A stretch of DNA of 64,000 nucleotides from Hirundichthys speculiger (lineage: Eukaryota; Chordata; Actinopteri; Beloniformes; Exocoetidae). The position numbers and the translations under genes are program-made. The stretch is from assembly GCA_018398805.1 (NCBI GenBank), contig JAGFBZ010000849.1, positions 1,116,001 through 1,180,000 of the forward strand, in the 5' to 3' direction. Below are positions 45,744-62,100 of this stretch, piece after piece (the stretch's first letter is position 1; each line of letters starts with the position of its first letter). Under the pieces are notes generated by a model. The model saw only the letters and a program-made list of their open reading frames with translations. It did no database searches and had not been told where the DNA came from.

Positions 45744-45759
45744 AATGGCTGGTCCATTC

Positions 45760-46260
45760 TGTCAAGTTTTGAGGCAGAATGGAGGACTCAAATGCAGGAG
45801 TATGCTCAAAAAAAAGTATTTATTTTACAAAACGAAAAAACCCAAAAGACCAAGAAAACCAAAATCCACAAAAGTAATCCAAAGGGGAAAAAAAGACAAA
45901 ATCTAAAACAACCAAAAAAAAAAACAAAACACTAAAGTAATCCAGGTATCCAGGCCGGGAAACATGGAGGAAAAACAAGTGACCAAAAACCAACAGTACT
46001 TACAGGACATGAGACAACACACCAGCACAGACAGGGGAGATAACAAGACTTAAATACCCAGGGAACCCAACGAGAGGCAGGTGCAGACAATCAGGATAAC
46101 AAGAGGGAAGGGAAGCAAAACTGAAAACAACGGAGACAAGACAGACCTTCAAAGTAAAACAAGAAACAGGTGACACAAAAGACAGGGATTGACGCCAACT
46201 TAACACAGAACATAGAAAAACCCAAAATGGCTGTCATGGCTGCCCCACACCATGATATCA
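45760..46260 (-). repeat. LTR-like repeat, copy 3 (5' LTR)
   Basis: The same repeat as copies 1 and 2, with TG...CA ends. The ATG of the internal ORF follows immediately on -. It shares its outer flank with copy 1. Confidence 0.75.
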
Positions 46261-46416
46261 GGTTGATTTTCCTCAGACTGCATTTTACTGTATGAAATGA
46301 AATATTAAAAGCATATTATACATAGTGAAAACATGCAGTATAATTTGGCGTCAATCACACTGGGAACATAAAACCTATAGCTATTCTACCATTATGGGCA
46401 ATTGTATACGTTAGTG

Positions 46417-47822
46417 CAGTTAGGTCCGTAAGTATTTGAACAATTGACTGAAAAGAAGTTAATTGACCAAGTTCGGTCCATTCCCTTACTTCAAGACAAA
46501 TGAAGCAGATAAAAGGTCTGCGTTGAAATCGGGTATTGATTTGGCATTTGGCAACTGCTTGATTAGAGCTACCAATATGCAGTCCAAAGAGATCTAAACG
46601 TAAGCAAGGGAGGCCATTATAAGGCTGAAAAAAAAAAATCAGGATACATCTATGAGAGAGACAGCAAAATTTTAGGTGTGGGAAAATCAGCAGTTTGGTA
46701 CATTCTGGTGAATTCAACAATATCAAAAAGGCCTGGAAGACCACAAAACAAAACTCCAGTGGATGACTGCAGAATCCTTTCCTTGGTGAAGAAAAACCCC
46801 TTTACACCATCAACATGGAAATCAAGAATACTCTGGAGAATGTAGATGCATCATTGTCAAGATCTACAATCAAGAGAAGCTTTCATGAATATAAATACAG
46901 TGGGTTTACAACAAGGTGTAATTTACTGGTAACACTAAAGAACAGAAAAGTCAGGTCGCAGAAAACATCTAAAAAAGCCTCCCATGTTCTGTAATCAGAT
47001 TCTTTGGACAAATGAAACCAGGTAAAACTTGTTTCAGATTGATGGGAAGAGAAAGGAATGGAACAGCTTAAGGAGCCAAAGTAAACAACATCACATGTCA
47101 AACATGGTGGGGGTAGTGTTATGATATGGGCATGGCTGCATATGGAACACCCTCACTGGTGTTTTTTGAATGTGACTACTGACAGTAGCAAAATGAATTC
47201 TGAGGTGTATTGGACTAAACTCTCTGCTCGCATTCAGCCAAAACCTACAAAATGGTAGGACTGCGCTTCACAGTGCAGATGTATACTGATCCTGAACATA
47301 CTGCAAAAGAAACTCAAGACTTTTAGAAGACAAAAAATTGAATATTGCTCAATAGCCAAGTCAGCCACATGATCTCAACCTCAATCTCAATCGAGCATAC
47401 TTTTCAGTTACTGACGACAAAGCTGAGGGCAGAAAAGCCCACAAACAAGCAGCAAGGGAAAGTGTCTGCAGTGAAGTACAGACAAAGACTCTCCAGGAAG
47501 GAAACTGATTTTGGTGATGTCCATGTTCAGTATGTCATGGACTGCAAAAAAAAAAAAAGTTCATACAAGTATTAAAAGTTGTGGTTATATTCATAGTTAT
47601 ATCATTTTCTACAAAAACTTGAAAGGCCCTGAAACCAGGGGTACTTTGCTTAGAATGGCTATAATTCCTAACTAGAAAATGCCAAATTTCTGTGAAACCT
47701 CTTAAACTGAAGCTAAATATCTACTCTTTGATCCATCATGATTACTTTATTTTAAATCTATTGTGATGGCGTATAAAAGAAAAATCATAAAAACTTTGTC
47801 CAAATACATCTGGGCCTAACTG
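46417..47822 (+). mobile_element. Tc1/mariner-type transposon, decayed
   Basis: Ends CAGTTAGGTCCGTAAGTATTTG and CAAATACATCTGGGCCTAACTG are inverted repeats, 1.4 kb apart. Between them are broken transposase-like segments on + (for example QKGLEDHKTKLQWM in one frame). No frame is intact. Confidence 0.8.
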
Positions 47823-49699
47823 TATATGATTGACATCTTATACAATTGTACAGATATACACAACACGAGCAAACACTGCTCATCTTACAATGTACAGTCT
47901 AAAATGTTATGCTGGACAAAGAGTTGTGGTTCTTGCATCCTTGCATTCACATGAATGTCATTTTGGCACAATTTTTTGCAGAAAAATGGCCCCTCGTGAC
48001 AAAATAATTCTCTTACTGCCTCCCTCAGCAGGTCAGCAGAAAGCTTGAAAATGTTTTTTTTTTTTAGCAAGCATTAAAAGAACACAACAAAGAGTCTGAG
48101 GTGTTCATTTAATGTCCAAACTCCCCAGACAACAATTGATGGAACATGATGACATCTGTGGGATGTAACCCCAGTCAACATAGACCCCACCCCACAATTC
48201 ACAGGGCCTAAAGGACCTGTTGCTAACATCCCGGTACCAGACGCTTCAGGACAGCCTCAGTGTTATTTGTCTAGACACTGACGGATCAGAGCTCTTTTAA
48301 GAGTACAAGAAGGACCTGCTCATATTAAGCAGATCACAATGTTGTGGCTGATCAGTGTCGGGTCTTTCTGTATTTTTGGGCAAAGTTATCATTTTGGTTT
48401 AGTCAGTTTTGTGCAAGTCAGCTTGCACAATTTGCACAACTTGCACACTTGTCAACAGGTAATATTTAACACAACTCCAGCGAAGGCACCGTATATTACT
48501 TGCACATACTGTAGTGCTGTGTGGCTGGACTCTGATGAGGGCTTTGGCTGTTTCTCTGACATCACTGCATGGTTAGATGCTTTAGGGAAGGTTGTCTTCA
48601 GGAACAAGGAGCATGGCTCAACCCTCACAGCACAGATAAGCCTGAGACAACTTGTGAGACACTTCAAAGTGCGTTATTTCCACAAACAGGCACAGACCTG
48701 TGGCCTATACTTGTATTCACACCATACCACCTATTTTTTGTCACTATAGATGCCCCAGCACATTGCATTGCACATTGACAATAACTTAAATCCTGTAGAT
48801 ATTTGAAAACTAAACCTCAGCATCAATACATTATTCACACAGGTAAGACGCTGTATACTGATGTCCACAGCTTCTTTTTACAGCAGATTGACTCCAATGA
48901 TAAACAACACTGTACAAAATATTATAGATAATATATCCTAGACTAATACAGAATTCACAGTGCACATAACCACTTTAACTACAGAATGGTGGAGTAGTGT
49001 CAGAAAATACAAAATATATCTTCTGCATTCACCAGGATACACACACGAGAAAGAAACTTATAGATTACGTATCAAAACATAATTAAAAAAATCATGAGTT
49101 CTTTCCAGATCAAATGCAACCTATGATGAACAACGCTGCATGACATATTGCACTTCATTTATTTCACAGAAACTATGCCAGAATTAAGAAAAAATGTGTG
49201 AAAAAACTAAATAAGGCTTGTGATTAAAAAGCTTGTTGAACCAGCTTTAGCAGCAGTAACTTAATATTATTATGTTCTGTGTGACAAATCAGCCTCATAC
49301 ATGTTTAAGAGGGCATTTCTTTTTTTAGCAACTTTTCTTTTAAAATATTTAAATTAATTAAATTAGGTGGGTATTTGTTTATGCACAGCTCTTCATTAAA
49401 GTCTTTGACTTCCCATCAAACTATTTTGGAAGCAGTCACTTCAAACTGATGCCTAGTTTATGGCATTTCCGTTTTGGTTGCAAAACTTTAGACACTTCCA
49501 GTCACAGTTGTGCAGTTTGACCGCAGTAGGACACCTAGGTTTTTCCTTACGTGCAACAAGCTGAAGGGCCTCGTTGATACTAATTGAATCAGAAATGGCA
49601 GAGTGCTGTGATTAAATGGACTGCGTGTGAATTAAAATGGCAGAAGGAGGACTCTTTGACCACGCAGTTTAAGTAATGCTTGATCAGTGTAATTAAACT
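47823..49699. other. Intergenic with a transposon remnant at 48.1-48.36 kb
   Basis: About 48,160-48,358 has the typical end of a common fish DNA transposon, closing with CAATGTTGTGGCTGATCAGTGT. The rest is unassigned. A 136-codon ORF at 48,339-48,749 starts inside the remnant and shows no family features. Confidence 0.45.
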
Positions 49700-49749
49700 T
49701 GAAAACGTGAATCTTCAAAACTAACATCGCGGCTTATAGGTGTGTTCTC

Positions 49750-51504
49750 GCTAGTGCATCGAAATCTTTGGGGTGACGACTCTGAGGTCTGCTGTACGGG
49801 GACGATGTGGGAGCCTCGAGCAATTAAAGACAGAAACCCACCGAGCAGCACGTCTCTTTGTTATTCACCTGTAGGGCTTCATCCGGCGCTAGGACCCAGG
49901 GTGCGCGATTTTCATCTCCAGCTGCTGCAGACCGAAAACTGGCAATAAGGGAAGATCGCGAGGACAAGCTAAAATTGCTCACCGTATTCATTTTACTTTA
50001 AAATCCCACCCGTGGCCCCTCTCCGAAGCGTCTGCGTGGACGACCGTCGCTTGTTGCGCCGTCTGCGGGCTTTGAGGCTGTCGACAGCTCGGAGCGCAAG
50101 GTAAGACGGTGCAATACCATGCGATTACTAATAACAAAGGCGTTACGGGCGAGCAGGGGGCATTAAAGGGGGCATTGCACAACGCTATTGAGGGCGAGTG
50201 AAACTCTGCCAAACTTTGACCTGGATATTTGCATATTCCAGTAGTTTGTGTCTCGCAGGAGCCGCAGCAGTCGACGTGAGGTTTCGCTGCGATCACACGG
50301 CGCTATATGTAGGATCGTGTCACATGTATGGACGGGCAAGTTGTGTCGAGATGACATCCACGGAACTGGTGTCCGCGCGCGCCGGTCCCGGGTGAAACCC
50401 GCTACCCAGACCCCGACACAGTTCAGCCCAAACGGAGTCATGAACGTGAATTTCACAGATATTTTTAATCGTCATACGGACGGCGCACCGGGCCGTCCAT
50501 CAACCTGGAGAACGAGAACATGACTGTTTAGTGATCGGCTGCCATCCTCCCTCCGTTTACTGCAGAATTATTCATTACTTGTACCAAGATGGAAGAATAT
50601 TGCGCTTGATTTGTAGCCAGACTTCCCCCCCGCCGTCCTCCCAGCCCGGGCTCGGACCAGGTGAAGCTCCAACTTAGACGGGACATCCTCGTCGCCGTCG
50701 AGCATGGCGGCCTAAATAGGGTCGATAATCTCCGATATGACTCACAGTGAGATGACCATGTGTGCCCACTTTGAAGACGACACACTCCAAACAAGCCGGG
50801 CCTTCGGAATAAACAACGTGCCTTCATCTGAGCCATATCGCAGTTGTCATAGCGCACGTTCAGAGCACCACATCCCTGATCGGCAGATTTATAATGACCA
50901 GCGAGACAAGTTTTCCTTCATTAAAAAAAAAAAAAAACAATAACAAAAACAAAAAAACACAGCTCCAGAAATCCACCGTGGAGCGCGTGAACAAACTCGT
51001 GTGAGTGGTGAAGCCCCGGTCACTACCGGGATAGCTGCTGCTGCGCGGACGTCCAGGTCTCCCGGTTCCACCGGCTCACAAACAATGCGACTTTCTGCTG
51101 CTCTGTCTGCGTCCACACGGTTATCTGCGGTCTTCCCCTTTTCTCTCATCGGCCTTTTTTTTTTTTCTCTCTTCTTGTTGCTTCCCAATTTCACATTTGG
51201 CCATCTGTCAACGATTTGGTGGCTCTCACGCAGCCATTACAGAGCGGATGGTGAAGGGCATGTTGGAGGCTGATCCAGTCCGCGCAGCGAACTACTTTCT
51301 GCTCTCCGCGGACGGACGGAGTCGGTATCCCGCACCGCCGCCGCCGCTGCTCACGCCAGCACACTAACCGTTTCGGTCACACGACGATGTCAGCTTTCGC
51401 CGTGTGCGCGGTTATTTCCTCACCCAGCAAATGTTGAGAAGTAGGAGATTTGCTGGCCTGAAGGAGCGTGTAGACAGCAGGCCCGCTCTGCTTTCGGGAT
51501 TCAG
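49750..51504 (+). promoter_or_regulatory. CpG-rich island with candidate 5' exons
   Basis: GC- and CpG-rich compared with the flanks. Splice-donor-like sites occur at 50100/50101 (GCGCAAG|GTAAGA) and 51504/51505 (GGATTCAG|GTAAGA). The exon ending at 51504 could splice to the bcorl1 exon at 59096. Its ATG at 51431 would then give a short uORF ending in that exon at TGA. Direction and gene assignment are inferred. Confidence 0.45.
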
Positions 51505-52926
51505 GTAAGACAAGTGGCCTAATTACAGCACAGTAACCTGTACTGCTTAACTACTGTGCCAAAATGTGATTATGGAGTCAGTTAAATATCCTTTGGCTGT
51601 TTATCTTTGAGGCAAAAGTCAGGCGAGGCTCGGTGCAAACTCTTTCTGCTCTGCAGACTCATTTCAAACTTTTGTTTACCTGCCTGTAATTGGAAGCTGC
51701 AGATGTGTAGACTTTCACCTCACATACAAGCTGCTGGTCCAGATATTTAGCTCTCCATCACTTCTCCAGCTTATAAAACGACCACGTGACCTCAGGTTTC
51801 ATTGTGAACTTTTCCAAACTGAGAATATTGAAAAAGCTGTATGCAGAGTAGATTTAATTCTCCTTAAAGGCTCAAAACAAACCCTCAGGATAAGTTGTTG
51901 CACTTAATATTTTGTTTAAGCATCTCTGATTTGTTGAGTATCTTTACCATCTTCAGCTGTGATGAACTCAGCGCAGTTGTGAAAGACTCTGGTCCTTTTA
52001 AACTAGCAATTTTTTTTTTCATTTGTGTACAAAAATATTTGAAATAAAACTCGGGACTGAGACCAAAATCTGTGAAGTCTCCAAACTAAATAGTTTTGCT
52101 CTGAATACATCTTAAAACTGCTTCCCTGCTGAAAATCTTGTACATGAATCCGGTTAAAACTTGAACCAGTCCGAAAGCAACAGGAAATGTGAATTTTACA
52201 CACTGCAAATGGACCGTTGCTCTTATATTCATTATAAATGTTTATTAGCAGTTTTGTTTACTTGGGCTACTCATTACCAGATTTCCCAGCTCAGATTTGA
52301 TTCAGTTCTGTTTTGCAAAGGCCCCAGTTTGTTTTAAAGCAGCGTGGCTTTGGTGTGAGATATCTCAAACGGACCAAAGGCTTGCTTCGCTGTGAAAGAC
52401 CATTGGGGATAAAGATTCACACGTGCACAAGAAAAAAAAAACATATAGCACATTTAATTATTTTTCTGTATTTTATGAATAGATGTCCAATCATTCAAAT
52501 GTAATTTTCTTAAGACCCAGTCTCCAAAGTTTGCAGAATGTCTTCACACTAACCGTATAACCATAGTAGTCTGGTCCAAAGCTTCAGGGGAAGTGAACAG
52601 TCACATCCTTCAATCAGCGTGCCATAATGAATAAGGAATATACGCTAAACAACACAAACTAAAGTTGCCATGAGGCTTCCGTTGTCATCCATTCAGTGAG
52701 TTGTGAGTTTGAATGTTTTCAGTAACATTAAGAATTTCAAAGTAATGGGATGTAAATATTGGGCTGATCCAGCCTCTACATGTTAGTTACATCACTGTGC
52801 TGAAATGGAGACGCGACACAGCTAAATACATTTCAGGCAAAGTGAACACAAAAGAAATAAGTGGAAATTTCTCAAGAGACTTTTGTCACCCTCAACTAAT
52901 TTATGTTTGAAGAGTGTATGTATATA

Positions 52927-53296
52927 TACAGTCATGGAAAAAATTATTAGACCACCCTTGTTTTCTTCAGTTTCTTGTTCATTTTAATGCCTGGTACAAC
53001 TAAAGGTACATTTGTTTGGACAAACATAACGATAACCACAAAGATTGCTCATAAGAGTTTTATTTAAGAGCTGATATCTTACCATTTTCCATGGTTTTCT
53101 TAATTATAACCTAAATCACTTAAGTTTTTACATCAATAGCTATGGCGTTGTACTGCCAAAAACACTGCTTTTATGCATTCAGTGTTTTCTTTTCTGTCTG
53201 TTTTAGTCACATGATGACGTTTAGTGGTACCAGGTATCAAAATGAACAAGAAAGTGAAGAAAAAATGGTGGTCTAATAATTTTTTCCATGACTGTA
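52927..53296. mobile_element. Tc1/mariner-type MITE (370 bp)
   Basis: A perfect terminal inverted repeat of about 30 bp beginning TACAGTCATGGAAAAAATTA, with the exact complement at the right end, inside TA-rich flanks. It has no coding capacity and is probably within a 5' intron of bcorl1. Confidence 0.92.
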
Positions 53297-53739
53297 TATA
53301 TACACACTAAACTGAGGGAGGTCATTCCTGTATTTGAAGCTAAAGCTCATTATAGACGAGTCAAGTTAGATCCATGGCATCATCACAAAACACTAAAGCT
53401 TCTTTGAAGATAACATGCTTCAAAATCCTTCACAAAAATCTGAATAAAATCCTCCCCTCCATCTCCTCCAGGCCAGTCCATCGGTCTGCAGCTGGAGGGC
53501 CTCCAGAACCAGACTCTTGGTTCTTCGTGTTAATTCTCAAGCAACAGACCCAAACCTCTCCCACTCTCTCTTTTTTTTAAAGTATATTTTGGCAATTGTA
53601 ACCCACAGCTGACTTTTAACTGGCCCGACTGACTCCCACAAACACGTTCAATACAACTCGGAGCCTCCTTTGGTTTAAAGGAATTGCAGTTTATTACTTC
53701 GTTGCCCCGATAAGCCCTTTTTCAGTTTAGCGCACCGTT

Positions 53740-55480
53740 ACACTCTCTGGTCGCGATCCCCTCCACCCTCCCACCCATTCCCCTTGAGCGGCTGGCGCCC
53801 GCGCTGCATGCCGGTACCTGCAGTCCCCACCCCTCCCAGCCTCTCCGGCGTCTTATGCTGGGCGTGGATCGCCGCGCACTACATCTCCCATGCCGCCGCC
53901 GCGCACCCTTCTGCCCCTCTCCCTCCGCGCTCTCCCACCAGACTGGAGGCTGGAGATACGGAACGGACTGTCTTGACGACCCCCTCCCCTCCTCCTCCTC
54001 CTCCTCCCCTTCCTCCCGCCCCCCCTCCTCCCGGACTTTTAGAGCCGAAAACCGTCGAGATTAGTGAGCAGCCGCGGACGGTCGGGGCGAAGGGCTGGAG
54101 AGGATACGGCCGCGCCGCGGTCGTGCCTGCGCGTCGTTCACTTGCCATCTGGACGAGCGGGTTCGTAACTGTTTGTGTCATTAGACATCTTTAACCTCGG
54201 TCTGCTGATTAGCACCGGAACGGTCCAATATCTCAGACAGAGTGCAGGGGCCCGGGGGAGGAGAGCCTCGGCGGGTCGGGGGCTCAGCGTGTCCACTGAA
54301 AGGGCCGATAAGAGGGACGGGAGCAGTCCGGCCGGAGATAAATACCAGCAGCCCGCCTCGGCGAGCAGCCCGCCGGCAGGAGACTCCGCTGCTGCGGGAG
54401 GGAGGTGGACCCGCGCTGGCGGTCAGCGGACTTAATATTGTTTGTCCCCTCTTCTTCCCGTCGCCACTCGAGGGGCAGAAACCCAAGGAATAAGTTGTCA
54501 CCCAGCCCTCCGATCCTTTCCCTCTCAGTTTTTTGTCTCCACATTTTCAGAGAGTTAAGTCCATGCCTTCAGCTTCTGCGTTTATCAGTGAGTGAAATCG
54601 ATTATTTGTTTCTAAAAAAAACGTCGCTGACGCCGTCACTTTACCGGCTGACGAAACGAGCCGATGGTGGTCAGGAGTTGAGTTAGTTTGGTTCTCAGCG
54701 GGGCTGCGCGTCGATGTTGACTTACCTTATCAGGCGGAGATGTGACACATTGTGTTCCCACATCGCAGCCCAGCAGCCGCTCGATGGGGGGGGGTGGGGT
54801 GGGGAGGGGGGGTCTCCCCTGTCACTTGCTGCTTCCAACCCCCCCCCAAACATCCGTCTTTCATCTCGAAACATCCCAGTTTCCTCCTCCAGAGATGAGG
54901 AGCTGCCCAGGTGGAGCTGCGGATGGACCGGAGATCACCTGAGATCACCTGCGTCTCTCTCTCATCGTGCTCGCCATCTCCAGCGAGAGCGGGCGCGACC
55001 CGGAGCTCTCCAGAGTTGTTCCGTGCTGATATTTATAACATAGGGGGGGTGGAGGGGGGGGGGTCGTGTTGTTTTGCGACTGCCCCAATGTCACCACGCA
55101 AACGTGCTCTTATCGCTCACTTTCCATGCGTGACATTGGAGCGAGAGTCTTTTGTGCCGTTGGCAGGACAGCGGGCTGGCCCGGGTGGGAGCGGGCTGGC
55201 CCGGGTGGAAGCGGGCTACCGGTGTCTCCCAGGCTTGTTTTTTTTTTTTCCTCAAAGGTATTTCCAGGCTCGACTTTGTTTCGTCTGGACCGCGCTGCCC
55301 ACGGCGGGTGCGCGGACCGCTGCGTGCATGTGCTGGCCTACATCCGAGCGGATGAACTGAAACGTTGCGGAGCACAAAGACAACCCGGCCGTGAGCAACT
55401 GTTGTGCGGTGATAATGTATGCAGACCAGACCCTCCTTAACGGAGCGGCATCTGCATCGCAGGTTACGGCAGCGATGCTC
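53740..55480. promoter_or_regulatory. Second CpG/GC-rich island
   Basis: Dense CpG, (CTC)n/(CCT)n runs at 53,988-54,030, and G-runs at 54,787-54,812 and 55,045-55,061. It is probably an alternative promoter or 5' UTR region of bcorl1. Many overlapping ORFs on both strands are what high GC produces by chance, and none shows a protein family. Confidence 0.45.
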
Positions 55481-58765
<3,285 letters not shown>

Positions 58766-59177
58766 TCCTTTTTTTCCAAGACAAGATGGTTCACATTCTA
58801 GATAGATGACCAGGCAGATCACGACAAAGGGAACAGCAGACAAATATGTCATGTCGGTTTACAACATGTCTCTCTACTACCCTAAAATGCTCTGAGGAAA
58901 TTGTAACATATCTGATTTTCAAGTCTGATGAAAGGAAGTTTTCAATTTCCTAAGGTTACTTTTAAGCCAGTGACTGGAGCATAAAATAGTCTCTATTGTC
59001 AGTGAGATTTAAATGCTCATCTTTTATTTAATTGAAATGGAAAAAATGAAAGTTTACGTCACAAGTTTTTTTTTTTTTTCTTGTTTATTCTGCAGCATAT
59101 CCCACTGTTTCAAAGAAAATTTGTGTCCCTGACTGGCTCAGCTACCATCTGAGGCATGTTGTGCTAAAGAAACACCT

Positions 59178-62100
59178 ATGCAGGTAATTGTTATAGTTTT
59201 TTTTTCTTTGTTTGTTTGTTTTTCTGAAGTTCGATTCTTTGATTGAAAAAGTCTGTCCTTGAAGGGCTGGATGATATAGCCCAAAAGGTTTGTCAGTGTG
59301 GGTAGAGCACATACCCCTGTATTTTTAAGTGGTGATGTGCACCATAAAGCTCAGTATTTTGTTTGAATATTGACAGTCATGATTTGGCAGTGATGTTGGT
59401 GAGCACGTTGCTTCACTTCTGGAAGGTTTCTGGTTTGATACCTGGCTGAGGGCTTTCTGTGTCGAACGCCTGTACCTGTGAACAGTTTCTCTGGGCTCTC
59501 CAGCTTCCTTTTATAGTCTAAAAACATTCATGTTAGGTTGGTTTTAATTCTAGATTTATAGTAGGAATGAGATGGATAAATAGTAGCAGTTTTCCTCTAT
59601 ACATCCCTGTGATGGACCACAGCACCCTGGTTCTTGCCAAGTGATAGCTGAATCACAGGCTGGAATCTATCCAGCCTGTGGCCCTGAACACAGTGGAAGT
59701 GGTTATAGAAAATTAAAGTACTGATGAATATTAATAATATTACAATAGAACATGAAGTATTTACGTTGTACGTAATGTGACCAGTATCCGCAGTGAACGT
59801 CTGTTTGCTTTCCTCCCACCATCTCAGCTTCTCATGTACAATATTTAAATACAACTGAATTCCTATAAAAGACATTCTTATTTAGTTTTTTGCTTCTGTT
59901 GTCAGATAGTACAGTGCGTTTGAGATTGTGAGTGAAATGACAGCCATTCAGTCTAAATATAATCTGGCATTAACTGGTTTTGCAAATGCATCATTGTCTG
60001 ACAAAAATCACCTTTGATATCATCATTGCTTTGAGTTTTGTTGTATTTACATGTAAAATGACTGAAAATGTTGGTTAACATCTGCAGCTCACAGCCAGGC
60101 TGCTCCTATGACCGCACTGATGGGAGGCAGGATAGGTGTGTTCACTCTTGACTGTTCTGGCGAGACTGTCCAATTTAATTTGGCCACATCCAGCGCATCG
60201 CTACATTTAAAGGCTTGTTGCTCTAGCAAAAGAAAAAAAAAACATACAATTTTGCTTAGTTGGCAACAATGAGGAGCAGTTGTAAGCAAGTCTGCAGCTC
60301 ACCTTGTTGCTGACAAATATAGAGCTAAAGAGAGGGGCGGGGCTTCATTGTGAGAGATGAGAAATATACACATCGACACAGATTTACAGGATTATACTGT
60401 GTCAATATGAACTGTATTGTCTGATTTTAAAATATAATACATGTATATTGTTTACAAAATGACCATCATTAATGAAAGAGTCATTATCTTCCAGCCATAC
60501 CGCCCTCTTACCCAATTAACACTGAACTCATGAACTTCTCTTATTACTCAGGTGGATTCTACACTGATGAATGTAGGGGATGGAGGCACGGTGAGCAGAG
60601 AGATCAGTGCTCCAAATAAAGCATCCACTAGTATGGTGGGAAATCCCCCTCAGACGTTACCCCCTGAATTTCGAAGAGATGTTAACCTCACTCAGCAAAA
60701 CAAGACCACTCCAACAAAAGACTGTAAGACAGTAAAAGCCTGCCTGGACACGAGCAATTGCAACCTCAGCCCTGAACTTTCTCCACCTCAGCAGCCTAAT
60801 AATGTGCCAATGTCCAGCTCAGTCCTCACCAGCTCAGAGACAAGAACAGACAAAAGGACAGAGGCCCTTAAAGTTAGATCCGACAGTGCTGGGGTCTTCC
60901 CCACTCCTCAGTGGTCGAGCAGTGTAAAAACCAGCCGGGAGGACTCTCTCAACCCTTGTCATAGCAATGTGATATCCAATAAGAAATCACAACCTCAAAC
61001 GCAGTCTCCTCAAAGTGTTCCACCAGGGTTTCAGTGCTCTGCCATGTTTAAACCAGCCCAGCCCGTTGCCTTCTTTCCCACCACTAACTTTTCTTCTCCG
61101 CTATGTAAAATTACTCTTCCACCAGCATTAAGTCAAATTGCAGCTTTGAGAGATGCCACAGCCAACCAATTTCAGAAAGAAATTCAACCTCAAAGCTCAA
61201 GTGTTGGAGGGACACCTCTCATGAGGACCTACCCCTATTCATTGTCTGTGCGCCGTAGTCCGGACAAAAAAGCAGGTGGTTCGGCCCTAAAGCTTAAATC
61301 TAACCACTCAACAAGTAAAAATGCCAAATCTCTAGTGGAGCATAAATCTTTAGCCTCTGTGGTAGCCTCCCCAGCCATTGCGCTACCACTGCAACACCCA
61401 TCATTAACGTCAGCGGGACCCACCCACTACACCTTGTCTCCCACTGCTGCCATTTGCTGCAGCTCTGCACTGGCCAGCATCACCTCTCAGAGCAGACTCC
61501 TCAACCATGTGGAGAAAAGCAACAGCATGGAAAAGACAGCCGTCAGCTCTCTTAACACAGCACCTCCTTCCACTGCAGAGGATCACACGGCTTGTTCAGC
61601 TGAACCAAGAGATGTACCTCTTGATTTGTCGGCTAAATCAAAACGTCCAAAATGCATAACGGATGCTCCAGTTTCTGTGACGGAGCCTCATAACAATGAG
61701 TCTAATCAAAGAGATTTTCTGAATGCAAACAGGACTCATTCTGCAGCTTGTGGTTCAGCTGTGCAATACCCGATCTTACCAAATACCCACAGAAATGGAT
61801 CTCATCAAAAGCAATTAAATAGGACTAAGAATCACCAGGTTCCAGAACCCAAACCAGCCTGGGGCAAAGGAGCTTCACAGGACTCAATAAAAACTATCCC
61901 TGGTACATATGTTGGTGTGGCTAGCCCCATACTGGCTTCTACTCTAAGGAGCAAAGATGGAAAAGGGACCTTTGTAGATGAATTTCAGAGTTTTGCAAAG
62001 CAAGAGTTTATATCTATAATTGACCAAGGAGAACACATGGCCTCAGGAGGAAAGAAGCCATCCTGTATGATGAAGGGTAACCATCATGCTCACAGTGTCA

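Noticed and set aside
53784..54194. 136-codon Pro-rich ORF and many overlapping ORFs on both strands in the GC-rich island
   Set aside because: High GC depletes stop codons; frames overlap on both strands, and none has a domain or supporting exon structure.
60552..60554. GTG at 60552 as the bcorl1 start codon
   Set aside because: It is the first codon after a splice acceptor; the start is ATG 59178 in the preceding exon or ATG 60567.
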